Shown: positions 42,292-53,321 of the stretch, piece by piece
How positions within the stretch are numbered: the stretch's first letter is position 1
Layout: every line of letters starts with the position of its first letter
Assembly (NCBI GenBank): GCA_903838295.1
Contig: CAILXX010000016.1
Span: 1-64,000 of the forward strand
Origin: an uncultured Actinomycetes bacterium
Lineage (GTDB): Bacteria; Actinomycetota; Actinomycetes; Nanopelagicales; Nanopelagicaceae
Reading direction: 5' to 3'
Length of the DNA stretch: 64,000 bases
The notes under the pieces: model-generated
What the model was told of the DNA's origin: nothing
The model's input: only the letters and a program-made list of their open reading frames with translations
Database searches by the model: none
Position numbers and translations under genes: made by a program

Positions 42292-42400
42292 GTATAGATC
42301 CTTCCAAAGTTTGGTGGTCCTATTCTCGTGCTTAGGAGATGGAGGTACAAACTTTTTCTCCCGAATAGCCGAAATTGCCAAAGTGACGTTAGATACACCT

Positions 42401-43078
42401 ATGAGCACAGAATCCCGAACGGACCAGCCAATCGATCGAGACGCTATCCGTGCCATGCGCCGCTCCTATGGCGAATCTGGCTTACATGAATCTGACGCAC
42501 TTCGCGACCCGATCAAACAGTTTCAGAGCTGGCTCGAGGAAGCCGCAAAAAACGTCGTGATCGTTGAAGCTAACGCGATGGTTTTATCTACGATTGCAGA
42601 TGACAAACCTGCTTCACGGACAGTCTTGCTGAAGGATGTGTCTGAAGAAGGTTTCTCCTTTTTCACGAACTACGAATCCGCAAAGGCCCAGCAGATCGGT
42701 ATCAATCCTCAGGTCTCACTGCTCTTCCCTTGGTATGCCATGGAGCGACAAGTGATCATCAATGGAATAGCCAAGAAAGTTGCAGAAGAGATCACCAATG
42801 AATATTTTGCTTCGCGCCCCTGGGGGAGCCAGATTGGTGCTTGGGCTAGCTCTCAATCTGAGGATTTGGAATCCAGAGAAGTTTTGGAGGTGCGATACAA
42901 AGAGTTCTCTGAGAAATATCCGCAAGGAAGTTCGGTACCAACCCCGCCTCATTGGGGTGGATACCTAGTAACTCCACAATCGATCGAATTTTGGCAAGGC
43001 CGATATTCGCGGCTTCATGATCGATTGAAGTACACCCGTGGCTCTGACGAATGGCAGATTACCCGACTGCATCCGTAG
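42401..43078 (+). CDS. pdxH: Pyridoxine/pyridoxamine 5'-phosphate oxidase
   Basis: 225 residues from ATG 42401, since the 42 upstream codons are non-conserved and would overlap citA. MRRSYGESGLHESDAL, PSRTVLLK-type ASRTVLLKDV, FFTNYESAKAQQI (FMN site) and the C-terminal EFWQGRYSRLHDRLKY with WQITRLHP are diagnostic. It oxidises PNP/PMP to PLP using FMN and oxygen, supplying the cofactor for the many PLP enzymes here, including serC next door. Confidence 0.95.
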   Translation: MSTESRTDQPIDRDAIRAMRRSYGESGLHESDALRDPIKQFQSWLEEAAKNVVIVEANAMVLSTIADDKPASRTVLLKDVSEEGFSFFTNYESAKAQQIGINPQVSLLFPWYAMERQVIINGIAKKVAEEITNEYFASRPWGSQIGAWASSQSEDLESREVLEVRYKEFSEKYPQGSSVPTPPHWGGYLVTPQSIEFWQGRYSRLHDRLKYTRGSDEWQITRLHP

Positions 43079-43109
43079 CGCCCGGTTTTCGATCTTAAGT
43101 TTTATGGCT

Positions 43110-44242
<1,133 letters not shown>

Positions 44243-44243
<1 letters not shown>

Positions 44244-44329
44244 TGAACTACAAGACCAGACGAATCGTTACCATTGCGGTGCTTATCGGGATATTTGCCT
44301 TAGTTGTTATGGGAAGTATTCACAGATAA
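44243..44329 (+). CDS. 28-residue membrane micropeptide coupled to serC
   Basis: The ATG at 44243 overlaps the serC stop (TAATG), then runs to TAA at 44327-44329. The product MNYKTRRIVTIAVLIGIFAL continues with VVMGSIHR: a basic N-terminus and one transmembrane helix with a very short outside tail. Stop-start overlap implies translational coupling. No family recognised. It could be a membrane-tethered regulator, or an accidental frame. Confidence 0.5.
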
Positions 44330-44332
44330 TTG

Positions 44333-45559
44333 CTACACACCGTATGTAAAATTTTTTAACTTTTCTCGGGTAAGGAAATAAATAAAGAGAGCTCCTAAAC
44401 TGGTGATCGCCCCGCAAATCGCTACCGTCTGCCGAATTCCTAGGGAATCCGATAACCACCCAATGAATGGGGATCCAATCGGAGATGCTCCAAGAAAAAT
44501 TAGTAGGTAAAAGCCCATAACTCGCCCGCGCAACTCTTCTGGAGTCGTTGTTTGTACATATGTATTTGCCGAAATCATCGTGGTCAGTGCCATGAATCCA
44601 CATATGGGAAGCATGAGCGCATAAGTGAGATATGTGGGCATGAATGAAGAAAATATGAGCGCTACCCCAAAGGCACCTGCAAAACTCATCACAAAGAGCG
44701 GTTTGCGCTTTTGATCCAACCTGGTCGAAACAATCGCTGCGGCCAGTGACCCCACCGCCAAAACACTTCCCAAGAGCCCAAAGGCGCCAGCATCCTTATG
44801 GAAAACTCTGGTTGAAAGTAGGGCGGTAAATATTTGAAAATTTAGCCCAAACGTGGAAGCAAAGAAGACGGTTGCAATAATCGCAACCAAATCAGTGCGA
44901 CCTTTAATGTAGCGAATTCCCTCCATCACCTTTCGAGCTTTTTTCTCACTTAAGTCTCGATGCAAATCTTCTGGCCTCATCAGCATCAGGGCAATAACGA
45001 CAATTACAAAAGTCCCAGCATTGAGGAGAAATGATGGACCTGTGTGAAAATATTTAATCAGCAAGCCAGATACAGCGGGGCCGATCAATCTGCCCATATT
45101 GAAGTTTGCAGAGTTCAGACTCACTGCATTTGCGATATCACTCTTGCCTACCATCTCTGAAGTAAACGACTGTCGTACCGGAGCATCTAGCGCTCCAAAG
45201 AGTCCAAGGAAAAAGGCCAGGATAAAAACTTCGGTGAGGTTAACCCTATGAGAAATTGTTAACCACCCAAGAATTGCAGCGGTACATGCTCCGCCAGCAT
45301 TTGTAATGATCAATAATTTTTGTTTATCAAATCGGTCCGCCAGTGATCCTGCATATAAACTAAAGAGCAGCATTGGTAGAAATTGCAGACCCGTGACTAT
45401 CCCTAGTTCAGATCCACCACGGTGAAGGTCTGTAACTACCAACCAGTCTTGAGCAATTCGTTGAGCCCAGGTGCCAATATTTGACGCCGCCATCGCTGCA
45501 AAAAAAAGTCGAAAATTACGGTGCTTGAAGGAGCGTAAGGATCCCGCACCGGACGACAT
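44333..45559 (-). CDS. MFS transporter (DHA3-like)
   Basis: 408 residues with twelve predicted helices. SLRSFKHRNFRLFFAAMAAS is the typical DHA3/EntS N-terminus, the helix 2-3 loop has GSLADRFDKQKLLI, and helix 4-5 contains GLFGALDAPVRQSFTSEMVG. Probable exporter of a small molecule, perhaps a siderophore or drug. Homologues (Rv0876c) lie in the same serC-cspB neighbourhood in mycobacteria. Leaderless-type promoter, divergent from a DUF2530-like gene. Confidence 0.85.
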   Translation of the reverse strand: MSSGAGSLRSFKHRNFRLFFAAMAASNIGTWAQRIAQDWLVVTDLHRGGSELGIVTGLQFLPMLLFSLYAGSLADRFDKQKLLIITNAGGACTAAILGWLTISHRVNLTEVFILAFFLGLFGALDAPVRQSFTSEMVGKSDIANAVSLNSANFNMGRLIGPAVSGLLIKYFHTGPSFLLNAGTFVIVVIALMLMRPEDLHRDLSEKKARKVMEGIRYIKGRTDLVAIIATVFFASTFGLNFQIFTALLSTRVFHKDAGAFGLLGSVLAVGSLAAAIVSTRLDQKRKPLFVMSFAGAFGVALIFSSFMPTYLTYALMLPICGFMALTTMISANTYVQTTTPEELRGRVMGFYLLIFLGASPIGSPFIGWLSDSLGIRQTVAICGAITSLGALFIYFLTREKLKNFTYGV

Positions 45560-45565
45560 ATCGCC

Positions 45566-45590
45566 ATCCTACTTGGCTAAGAAGTAGGAT
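45566..45590. promoter_or_regulatory. Mirror-image divergent leaderless promoters (MFS and DUF2530-like)
   Basis: ATCCTACTT (45566-45574) and AAGTAGGAT (45582-45590) are perfect 9-base inverted arms. Each arm includes TAGGAT reading outwards, exactly six bases before an ATG (45559 minus, 45597 plus). The whole divergent gap is 37 bases. Confidence 0.8.
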
Positions 45591-45596
45591 CAGATT

Positions 45597-45776
45597 ATGA
45601 AACGTGCCTTGCCGATAGTGATCGTTGGAACACTCGGATGGTTTGTTGGGCTTGTCATCGAAATCGGAATCAGCGCCAAGAGCGACACAATCTGGATCTG
45701 TGTGACAGGAATAGGTCTGGGCCTATTAGGGATGCTCTACATAATTCGTGGTCTGCGACGCACCAAGCGCAATTAA
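45597..45776 (+). CDS. Small two-helix membrane protein, DUF2530-like
   Basis: 59 residues: MKRALPIVIVGTLGWFVGLV starts helix one, WICVTGIGLGLLGMLYIIRG makes helix two, and the C-terminus is basic (LRRTKRN). Size, two-helix layout and position between MFS and cold-shock genes match the actinobacterial DUF2530 family (Rv0879c neighbourhood). Its stop codon overlaps the stop codon of the convergent cold-shock gene in one TTAA. It is supported by a TAGGAT hexamer six bases upstream. Confidence 0.65.
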   Translation: MKRALPIVIVGTLGWFVGLVIEIGISAKSDTIWICVTGIGLGLLGMLYIIRGLRRTKRN

Positions 45777-46156
45777 CCTTCGATCTGCCCTGCAATACCC
45801 TTCAAAACCTTTGCGAGCCGTTCGGCATCCGCGCCAGCTGGGTAGCGGCCATGGCGCAAGCCATTGCCTACCTTGTCCAACATCTTGATGCTGTCTTCAA
45901 TAATGGTAGCTAAGTCATCAGCGTTGATTCGAGTATTGGCGACGACCGATGCAGGCTCTTCAATAATGCGAACCGAGAGAGCTTGTGGACCACGACGGCC
46001 TTCAGCTACACCGAACTCAAGTTTGGTTCCTGGCTTAACTGTTGTGACGCCAGAGGGAAGTGCGGCAGCTGCCAAGTAGACATCTTCGCCTTCTTCGGAT
46101 GAGATAAAACCAAAGCCCTTTTCGAGACTAAACCACTTAACGCGACCAATAGGCAT
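45773..46156 (-). CDS. cspB: Cold-shock domain protein with C-terminal extension
   Basis: 127 residues from ATG 46156, chosen for GGAGA eight bases upstream. The N-terminal cold-shock domain (about 1-65) has GRVKWFSLEKGFGFISSEEG with the RNP1 motif KGFGFI, though RNP2 (VF/VH) is altered to VYLAAAAL. A further 60 residues, helical by composition (DDLATIIEDSIKMLDKV), follow. That extended form is typical of actinobacterial CspB. RNA-binding; position next to DUF3027 is conserved. Confidence 0.88.
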   Translation of the reverse strand: MPIGRVKWFSLEKGFGFISSEEGEDVYLAAAALPSGVTTVKPGTKLEFGVAEGRRGPQALSVRIIEEPASVVANTRINADDLATIIEDSIKMLDKVGNGLRHGRYPAGADAERLAKVLKGIAGQIEG

Positions 46157-46240
46157 CGGTGTCTCCTTTCTCCTGACGTAACCCAATAAGGGTATTAGTT
46201 TAACTTAAGTTAGGGCGAGCTTGCTGAGCGTGAAAGAGAC

Positions 46241-46912
46241 TTACTCAGGTACTACAAGTGCCTCCGAATGAGCTCCGCACCCATGTTCGACCGATACGAC
46301 TCGAGCATCTTCAGGAGATAGCGCGTTGGCACATACTCCAAAAGCTGATCGCAGTGAACCCGCGATAGGAATAAAAAAGCCACAAGAGAAGCAAGGCTTA
46401 GGTGCATATTGTGAAATCGGCGTATTGGGTCCTCGATCTCCCTCATACCAACGCTTACTTGCTGCATCTCGACCGACGATCGAAAGAACGCGTGCGCGGC
46501 CTAGGCCAAGTTCGAACTGCTCCATCTGATCCAAATCTTCATCCCCTGGAAGCGCCGCAAAACCTGGAACCAAACGCAGATCATCAGCTGAAGTTGGGAC
46601 AATATCTCCAACACCAACATCACCTGGCTGAACTCGATCTTTATAGGGAATCCACTCTGGCGCTAAAAGTGAATCTGCGCCAGGCAATAAAACGACATCG
46701 GCAATTGTTGGATTAGCATCTTCATCAACTTTGATGATGCTGACGGCCCAACGCCACCCTCCATACCCTGGTAACGATGATTCAAACAAATAGGTAGCAA
46801 TTCGTTCATCTTCTTGATCTATTGAAACTAAATCGCCAACAAATTTAGCATCATGAGAATCTTCGATCGCAGCAGAGCGAGCGAGTTCTAGCGCATTAAA
46901 TTTGTCATCCAT
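46241..46912 (-). CDS. DUF3027-family protein
   Basis: 223 residues. Conserved actinobacterial family of unknown function (Rv0883c). It has GYGGWRWAVSIIKVDEDANP (about 47-66), VLLPGADSLLAPEWIPYKDR, and a C-terminal Cys-rich segment with CFSCGFFIPI, FGVCANALSPEDARVV and HGCGAHSE that looks like a zinc-binding fold. The C-x2-C...C...C arrangement hints at nucleic-acid or protein binding. A TACTCT hexamer lies six bases before its ATG. Confidence 0.87.
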   Translation of the reverse strand: MDDKFNALELARSAAIEDSHDAKFVGDLVSIDQEDERIATYLFESSLPGYGGWRWAVSIIKVDEDANPTIADVVLLPGADSLLAPEWIPYKDRVQPGDVGVGDIVPTSADDLRLVPGFAALPGDEDLDQMEQFELGLGRARVLSIVGRDAASKRWYEGDRGPNTPISQYAPKPCFSCGFFIPIAGSLRSAFGVCANALSPEDARVVSVEHGCGAHSEALVVPE

Positions 46913-46918
46913 GTTCTA

Positions 46919-46924
46919 AGAGTA
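46919..46924 (-). promoter_or_regulatory. Leaderless-type -10 hexamer (TACTCT) for the DUF3027 gene
   Basis: Minus-strand TACTCT, six bases, then the ATG at 46912. Confidence 0.55.
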
Positions 46925-46930
46925 ATGTGA

Positions 46931-46963
46931 AAAAGGCCCTCAAGAAAACCAGAGGGCCTTTTT
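46931..46963 (-). terminator. Rho-independent terminator after groL
   Basis: AAAAGGCCCTC and GAGGGCCTTTTT form a strong stem around a 10-base loop, followed on the minus strand by a run of five Ts. It lies about 27 bases after the groL stop and before the DUF3027 promoter. The clearest terminator in the window. Confidence 0.88.
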
Positions 46964-46989
46964 CGATAAATCTAAGCGTTAGTGCGAGA

Positions 46990-48621
<1,632 letters not shown>

Positions 48622-48647
48622 CTATATACCCGGTGAAATTCTCGGAT

Positions 48648-48674
48648 TATCACTCGACTAGCCCGAGTGCTAAC
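48648..48674. promoter_or_regulatory. CIRCE operator (HrcA binding site) upstream of groL
   Basis: TTATCACTC (48648-48656), a 9-base spacer, then GAGTGCTAA (48666-48674). This matches the CIRCE consensus TTAGCACTC-N9-GAGTGCTAA with one substitution. On the minus strand it lies across a likely groL promoter (TTGGTT, 18 bases, GATAAT region). Confidence 0.92.
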
Positions 48675-48734
48675 CAAACTCTAGCGAATCACTCCTCGAG
48701 CTTCCAATTCAAATCCTGGGGCTGTTTAGGGGGC

Positions 48735-49760
48735 TTAGGCCCAGATTGGCTGGTTGACCGAGGCGGTGGAGAGCGCCTCAAGACCCGTTTGCGAGGGCTT
48801 AATCCCGGCAGAGACGGCCAAAGAGGTCATTACGGCGACCATCGCACCATTGTCTGTGCAAAGGGCCAATGGCGGGGTTCGCAGCTCGATCCCCAAGATC
48901 GCGGTCCGTTCGGCAGCCAGCGCGCGCAATCGTGAATTGGCAGCAACCCCCCCAGCAATTATCAAAGAGTCGATCCCGGTCGCGGCGCACGCAGCGATCG
49001 CCTTACTTAGAAGAACATCAACTACTGCTTCCTGAAAAGATGCCGCTACATCGGCCCGGTGCGCATCAGGTGTTTTCTGCAAATATCGCGAGACCGCGGT
49101 CTTCAAGCCACTAAAGGAAAAGTTGTAGTCAGAATCTTGTAGACCCCGGGGAAAATCAATTGCATGTGAATTCCCATCTACTGCAAGTCGATCTATAGCT
49201 GGGCCACCAGGAAAATCCAATTCAAGAAGTCGGGCAATTTTATCAAAAGCCTCTCCGGCAGCATCATCAATAGTGGCGCCCATAACTCTTATGTCCGTGG
49301 CGAAATCATTAACCTGAATAATCGAACTGTGCCCACCACTAACTAATAAACCGACCGCTGGACGCAGTGGCTTGGTTTCATCTAACGCATCTACTGCAAG
49401 ATGTGAAGAAAGATGGTTGACACCAAACAATGGTTTATCTAATCCCACTGCCAGTCCTGATGCGGCGCTTGTTCCAACCAACAAAGCACCGATCAAACCT
49501 GGACCTGCGCTCACTCCAAATGCATCTATATCATTAAGTGAAACCTTTGCAATTTTAAGCGCCTCTTGAATCACTGCAGGCATGGCTTCTAAGTGTGCTC
49601 GGCTAGCAATTTCTGGCACAACTCCACCAAATCGTGCATGCTCTTCAACGCTAGAAGCAATCACATTTGCTAATAAATGTCGTCCGCGCACAATTCCTAC
49701 AGCGGTTTCATCGCACGATGTTTCTATGCCCAAAACAAGTGGCTCAGAACTCTGGTTCAT
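48735..49760 (-). CDS. tsaD: tRNA N6-adenosine threonylcarbamoyltransferase TsaD
   Basis: 341 residues; the catalytic subunit of t6A37 tRNA synthesis. [16 protein letters not shown], the metal-binding H-x3-H in [24 protein letters not shown] and [16 protein letters not shown] are diagnostic. Its start overlaps the tsaB-rimI stop by four bases, so TsaD, TsaB and TsaE partners are encoded as one unit. Confidence 0.96.
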   Translation of the reverse strand: MNQSSEPLVLGIETSCDETAVGIVRGRHLLANVIASSVEEHARFGGVVPEIASRAHLEAMPAVIQEALKIAKVSLNDIDAFGVSAGPGLIGALLVGTSAASGLAVGLDKPLFGVNHLSSHLAVDALDETKPLRPAVGLLVSGGHSSIIQVNDFATDIRVMGATIDDAAGEAFDKIARLLELDFPGGPAIDRLAVDGNSHAIDFPRGLQDSDYNFSFSGLKTAVSRYLQKTPDAHRADVAASFQEAVVDVLLSKAIAACAATGIDSLIIAGGVAANSRLRALAAERTAILGIELRTPPLALCTDNGAMVAVMTSLAVSAGIKPSQTGLEALSTASVNQPIWA

Positions 49761-50740
49761 CGCAACTCCTTACGCATGACAACCGCGGTCAGGCCGGGAC
49801 CGTAATAATCATTACGCTCCGATATTTTTCTAAAACCCTGTGCTAGGTACAATGGTTCCGCTTCTTCGTTGCCAAGTCGCATCTCTAACATCATCGCTGC
49901 AACTTTTTGATTCCGGGACCAATCGATCATGCGCTTTAGAAATTCACGCGCAATTCCTCGGCGTCGAAATCCGGGGATCACCGTCAGGGTCAATATGTCA
50001 CATACATCCCCCACTTGCATTACCCCCGAATAACCAATGACTTTTCCTTCATATTCGGCAACCAAGTATTGGCGATTCTTCCCCGCGTATTCCTCTTTAA
50101 ATTGCGCCATTGACCATGGGTCATCCACATAAACCGATCTTTCGATCGCACAAATATCTACCAAATCTAACTGCGTCCATAGTCGGAACTTCACACCTTT
50201 TGGCGCTGGATAAGCATCTGGTTTGCGAATATATATGGGTGAAGTGATTGAACCTGAAGTGGAAGCTAGTGTTGCGATTGCTAGCGGTGTCGCTGGTTCG
50301 TAGAAAATAGGGATATCAAAGTCAGCCACTTCTTCGCGCTGAATAATCCGTGGCGCCGCCACTAATTCGCCATTTTTGTAATGACTGCAGAAGAATTCAC
50401 GGCGTCGTGCATCGATCGCAACTATAAATTCTGGCTCTTTATGAGCCACTGCCATTGCCGCCAATGTCGAGACTCCAGCCCAAGGAATCCCCCGGGCCAA
50501 TGCAAAAGCTTCTCCGAATGCAATACCTACTCTTAATCCCGTAAAGGGTCCTGGACCCATTGCAATTGCTACAGAATCAATCCTGGCTACCTGGGCCAAT
50601 ATCCCTGAGACCAACCTAGGCAGAACCTCACCATGTGCCAATGGATCATCGTGAAATTGTTCTGCTATCAAAACTCCATCTTTAATAATTCCCACACTCG
50701 TGCGATCAGTGGATGTATCAATCGCCAAAATAGTTGTCAT
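49757..50740 (-). CDS. TsaB-RimI fusion protein
   Basis: 327 residues joining two normally separate proteins. Residues about 1-175 are TsaB ([35 protein letters not shown]), the dimer partner of TsaD. Residues about 180-327 are a GNAT acetyltransferase like RimI ([40 protein letters not shown]), which acetylates ribosomal protein S18 and other N-termini. The joining linker ([14 protein letters not shown]) is short. Its start overlaps tsaE by four bases. Similar fusions are seen in some actinobacteria. Confidence 0.93.
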   Translation of the reverse strand: MTTILAIDTSTDRTSVGIIKDGVLIAEQFHDDPLAHGEVLPRLVSGILAQVARIDSVAIAMGPGPFTGLRVGIAFGEAFALARGIPWAGVSTLAAMAVAHKEPEFIVAIDARRREFFCSHYKNGELVAAPRIIQREEVADFDIPIFYEPATPLAIATLASTSGSITSPIYIRKPDAYPAPKGVKFRLWTQLDLVDICAIERSVYVDDPWSMAQFKEEYAGKNRQYLVAEYEGKVIGYSGVMQVGDVCDILTLTVIPGFRRRGIAREFLKRMIDWSRNQKVAAMMLEMRLGNEEAEPLYLAQGFRKISERNDYYGPGLTAVVMRKELR

Positions 50741-51168
50741 AGATCTAACCCAGTTATTGAGACGATTCGGTCGGTTTCGGTTGCACCAAATTCAATATTT
50801 ACCGTGATGAATGTGCTGACGAGTCGTTCAACAAAGCCAGATCCCCATTCAATTACCGTGATAGATCCCGGAATACGACTTTCTAAATCCAAATCATCAA
50901 AGAGCGCAATTTCACTTCCTCGCAATCGATATGCATCGACGTGAATGAATGGAATTTTCCCAGGATGAATTTTAGAGATCACAAAGGTTGGTGAACTAAT
51001 GTCAGTTAATCCTAAAGACTCGCCGATGCCCCGAGTCAGGGCTGTTTTCCCTGCCCCTAGTTCTCCCTTGAGTAAGAGAACGTCTCCAGCCAACAAGTGC
51101 GATCCAATCCGCTGTCCGAGTGCCTGCATCTCAGACACCGAGCCAATCGCAAAGCTATTGCTGGACAT
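50737..51168 (-). CDS. tsaE: tRNA threonylcarbamoyladenosine biosynthesis ATPase TsaE
   Basis: 143 residues. Walker A is GELGAGKTALTRGIGE (about 36-51), followed by SSPTFVISKIHPG and FIHVDAYRLRGSEI, then VIEWGSGF. It is the ATPase that resets the TsaBD complex. First gene of the tsaE-tsaB/rimI-tsaD unit, with TAGCCT six bases before its ATG. Confidence 0.95.
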   Translation of the reverse strand: MSSNSFAIGSVSEMQALGQRIGSHLLAGDVLLLKGELGAGKTALTRGIGESLGLTDISSPTFVISKIHPGKIPFIHVDAYRLRGSEIALFDDLDLESRIPGSITVIEWGSGFVERLVSTFITVNIEFGATETDRIVSITGLDL

Positions 51169-51174
51169 GATCGA

Positions 51175-51180
51175 AGGCTA
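51175..51180 (-). promoter_or_regulatory. Leaderless-type -10 hexamer (TAGCCT) for tsaE
   Basis: Minus-strand TAGCCT, six bases, then the ATG at 51168. Confidence 0.55.
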
Positions 51181-51197
51181 GTAGATACGCCAAGAAA

Positions 51198-52301
51198 TTA
51201 CCGTGAGTAAATTCTTGGTACCCGAGAAGCGATGCGAGTAACAATTTCGTAATTAATGGTTCCAGATGCTGCAGCCCATGCATCGATCGAGTACCCATCT
51301 CCTCCCATGACAGTCACGTAATCACCAGCCTGCGCTAAGGAGTCTGGACCTAAGTCAACAACACATTGATCCATAGATATGCGGCCAACCAACGGAGCTT
51401 TGGCTTCACCATGAAGGACTCCGACATCATTAGATGTCGCCCGCGGTAATCCATCGGAATAACCCATGACTACGACTCCAAGTTTGGTGTCCCGCTTCAA
51501 TATGGCTGTGCCACCATAACCAACAGCATCACCAGTATGAGCTGATTTTACTAAGTGTAATTGTGCGCGCACCGTCATCGCTGGCTTTAATTCATACTTA
51601 CTAGCTGGAGCCATTGTCTTTACATCTGGACTTAAGCCGTACATGGCTATACCTAAACGAATCATCTGATGATGCGCAGCTGGCTGTGTCAATGTGGCGG
51701 CGGAATTAGATAGATGAACAATCTGGGGGTGTAATCCATTTTCAATCAATAGGTTGAGCATCCGTTCAAATTTTTCACGCTGTTTTTGGTTCATATTAGA
51801 ATCTGGTTCGTCGGCTCGGGCAAAGTGCGACCAAAATCCAACTAACTCGTATTCGTCTTTATGCTTAATGGCAAAATCAAGAAAATCATCCCACTCATCC
51901 AGAACACCACCGCGTCGCATCCCGGTATCGATTTCGAAGTGAAGTCGAGGTTTTGCTTGAAGGTCGCGAGCTGCCTCCAATATTTCTTCAAAGAGCAAGA
52001 CTGATGAGACCGACAAATCAATATCCGAAATGAGTGCTTCTTTAAAGTCTTCACCTGGTGGAGTAAGCCAAGCAATTATTGGCACACTGATACCGGCCTT
52101 TCTCAACTCCAACGCCTCCTCTAGCAAGGCAACCCCAAGCCAATCGACTCCAGATTCCAAAGCACATTTACTGATAGGTATCAGCCCATGACCGTAAGCA
52201 TCTGCTTTTACGACCGCCAAAATCTTTGCATCAGTCTTACCCTTTATTTGGGCAATATTATGAGAAATAGCGTCAAGATCTATAGAAACAAATGCCCGCA
52301 T
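51198..52301 (-). CDS. alr: Alanine racemase
   Basis: 367 residues from ATG 52301, since upstream codons would overlap acpS and the family begins RAFVSIDLDAISHNI. The PLP lysine lies in ILAVVKADAYGHGL (about residue 30). HFEIDTGMRRGG and the second catalytic Tyr in VGYGGTAIL are present. Supplies D-Ala for peptidoglycan. It starts one base after the acpS stop. Confidence 0.95.
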   Translation of the reverse strand: MRAFVSIDLDAISHNIAQIKGKTDAKILAVVKADAYGHGLIPISKCALESGVDWLGVALLEEALELRKAGISVPIIAWLTPPGEDFKEALISDIDLSVSSVLLFEEILEAARDLQAKPRLHFEIDTGMRRGGVLDEWDDFLDFAIKHKDEYELVGFWSHFARADEPDSNMNQKQREKFERMLNLLIENGLHPQIVHLSNSAATLTQPAAHHQMIRLGIAMYGLSPDVKTMAPASKYELKPAMTVRAQLHLVKSAHTGDAVGYGGTAILKRDTKLGVVVMGYSDGLPRATSNDVGVLHGEAKAPLVGRISMDQCVVDLGPDSLAQAGDYVTVMGGDGYSIDAWAAASGTINYEIVTRIASRVPRIYSR

Positions 52302-52302
52302 C

Positions 52303-52647
52303 TTAGATCCGCTCGATAATAACCATTGCGGAAGCAATTCCGGCATCATGCGACAAAGTTAAGTGAACGGTGGCCCCATCAATACGTTCTGCTATTGCTC
52401 CTGTGAAAATAAATGCCGGCTTACCAGATTCGGTATTTATGACCTCTGCATCATGCCAAGTAAAAATATCCTTCGCGTCTAACGCCTTTGCCAATGCTTC
52501 CTTAGCAGCAAATCGCGCGGCCAATGACGATATTTTTAATTGTGCTTCGCGGGAAGTGAAAAGTCTCTTTTTCAATGCTGGCGTGCGTACCAGTGAATCT
52601 TCAAATCGCTTGATATCAACAACGTCGATTCCAATCCCATCGATCAC
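52303..52647 (-). CDS. acpS: Holo-[acyl-carrier-protein] synthase
   Basis: 114 residues. GIGIDVVDIKRFEDSLVR, LFTSREAQ and SLAARFAAKEALAKAL carry the Mg/CoA-binding Asp and Glu. HLTLSHDAGIASAMVII closes the family. It loads 4'-phosphopantetheine on ACP. Overlaps the PAP2 gene upstream by four bases and precedes alr, an order common in actinobacteria. Confidence 0.95.
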   Translation of the reverse strand: MIDGIGIDVVDIKRFEDSLVRTPALKKRLFTSREAQLKISSLAARFAAKEALAKALDAKDIFTWHDAEVINTESGKPAFIFTGAIAERIDGATVHLTLSHDAGIASAMVIIERI

Positions 52648-53321
52648 GAGAGTTGCCTCTCCGAAGGCCAGGCTCGATCCGCAGCAATCAATAAAACGAG
52701 TAACGATCCACCTAAGAAGACGCCACCTATTAGATCACTAAACCAATGTGTATCGCGTACCAGTGAGACCAGACAGACTAAAAATGTCACTGCACCTACT
52801 GCAAGGATCAGAATTCCTTTTTTATTCGCCCAAAATTTGATGTAGCGATAAAGCAAGTAAGCCAACATTCCCCATGTCAACAGCGCATTTGATGAGTGAC
52901 CGCTCGGATACGAACCAACCGCTCCCCCATGCAACATATCAATCTTAAGACGCGGCTTTGTGCGACCGAAAACTATTTTTGTTACCCCGACAACGCCATT
53001 TAATAGCACCAGTGCCAACACGGAGAGATTGATTGGCCGCCACGATTTATATTTGTACGCAATCAAGACTGCAGTAATCAAGAGGCAAGTCGCGGTTAAG
53101 CTTCTAAGACCCAGATCATCTAGCGCCAAGAGGAGATGGCTCTGCATCCCCCGAAAAGTGTGGTGTTTGAGCGCCTTTATTCGATGATCTAGCTGATACA
53201 AATAACTTTTGGTCAAAACCTGCTCGGTGACGATTAAAAAGGATAGCAAGAGCCCCAAGGATATTTTTATTGCACGATTTCGCTCCTGTTGGCGAAGAAT
53301 TGCCAAAGAGCCCCAACTCAT
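52644..53321 (-). CDS. PAP2-superfamily membrane phosphatase
   Basis: 225 residues, about five to six helices. The three-part active site is visible: KIVFGRTKP (with K where Arg is usual), SYPSGHSSNAL, and RDTHWFSDLIGG. Could recycle undecaprenyl diphosphate or dephosphorylate phosphatidic acid. It overlaps glmS upstream by four bases and acpS downstream, in a wall-precursor run, which favours the undecaprenyl role. Confidence 0.85.
   Translation of the reverse strand: MSWGSLAILRQQERNRAIKISLGLLLSFLIVTEQVLTKSYLYQLDHRIKALKHHTFRGMQSHLLLALDDLGLRSLTATCLLITAVLIAYKYKSWRPINLSVLALVLLNGVVGVTKIVFGRTKPRLKIDMLHGGAVGSYPSGHSSNALLTWGMLAYLLYRYIKFWANKKGILILAVGAVTFLVCLVSLVRDTHWFSDLIGGVFLGGSLLVLLIAADRAWPSERQLS

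Noticed and set aside
42275-42400. Longer PdxH starting at 42275 and longer citrate synthase starting at 42456
   Set aside because: They would overlap each other head to head; family alignments by eye place starts at 42401 and 42291.
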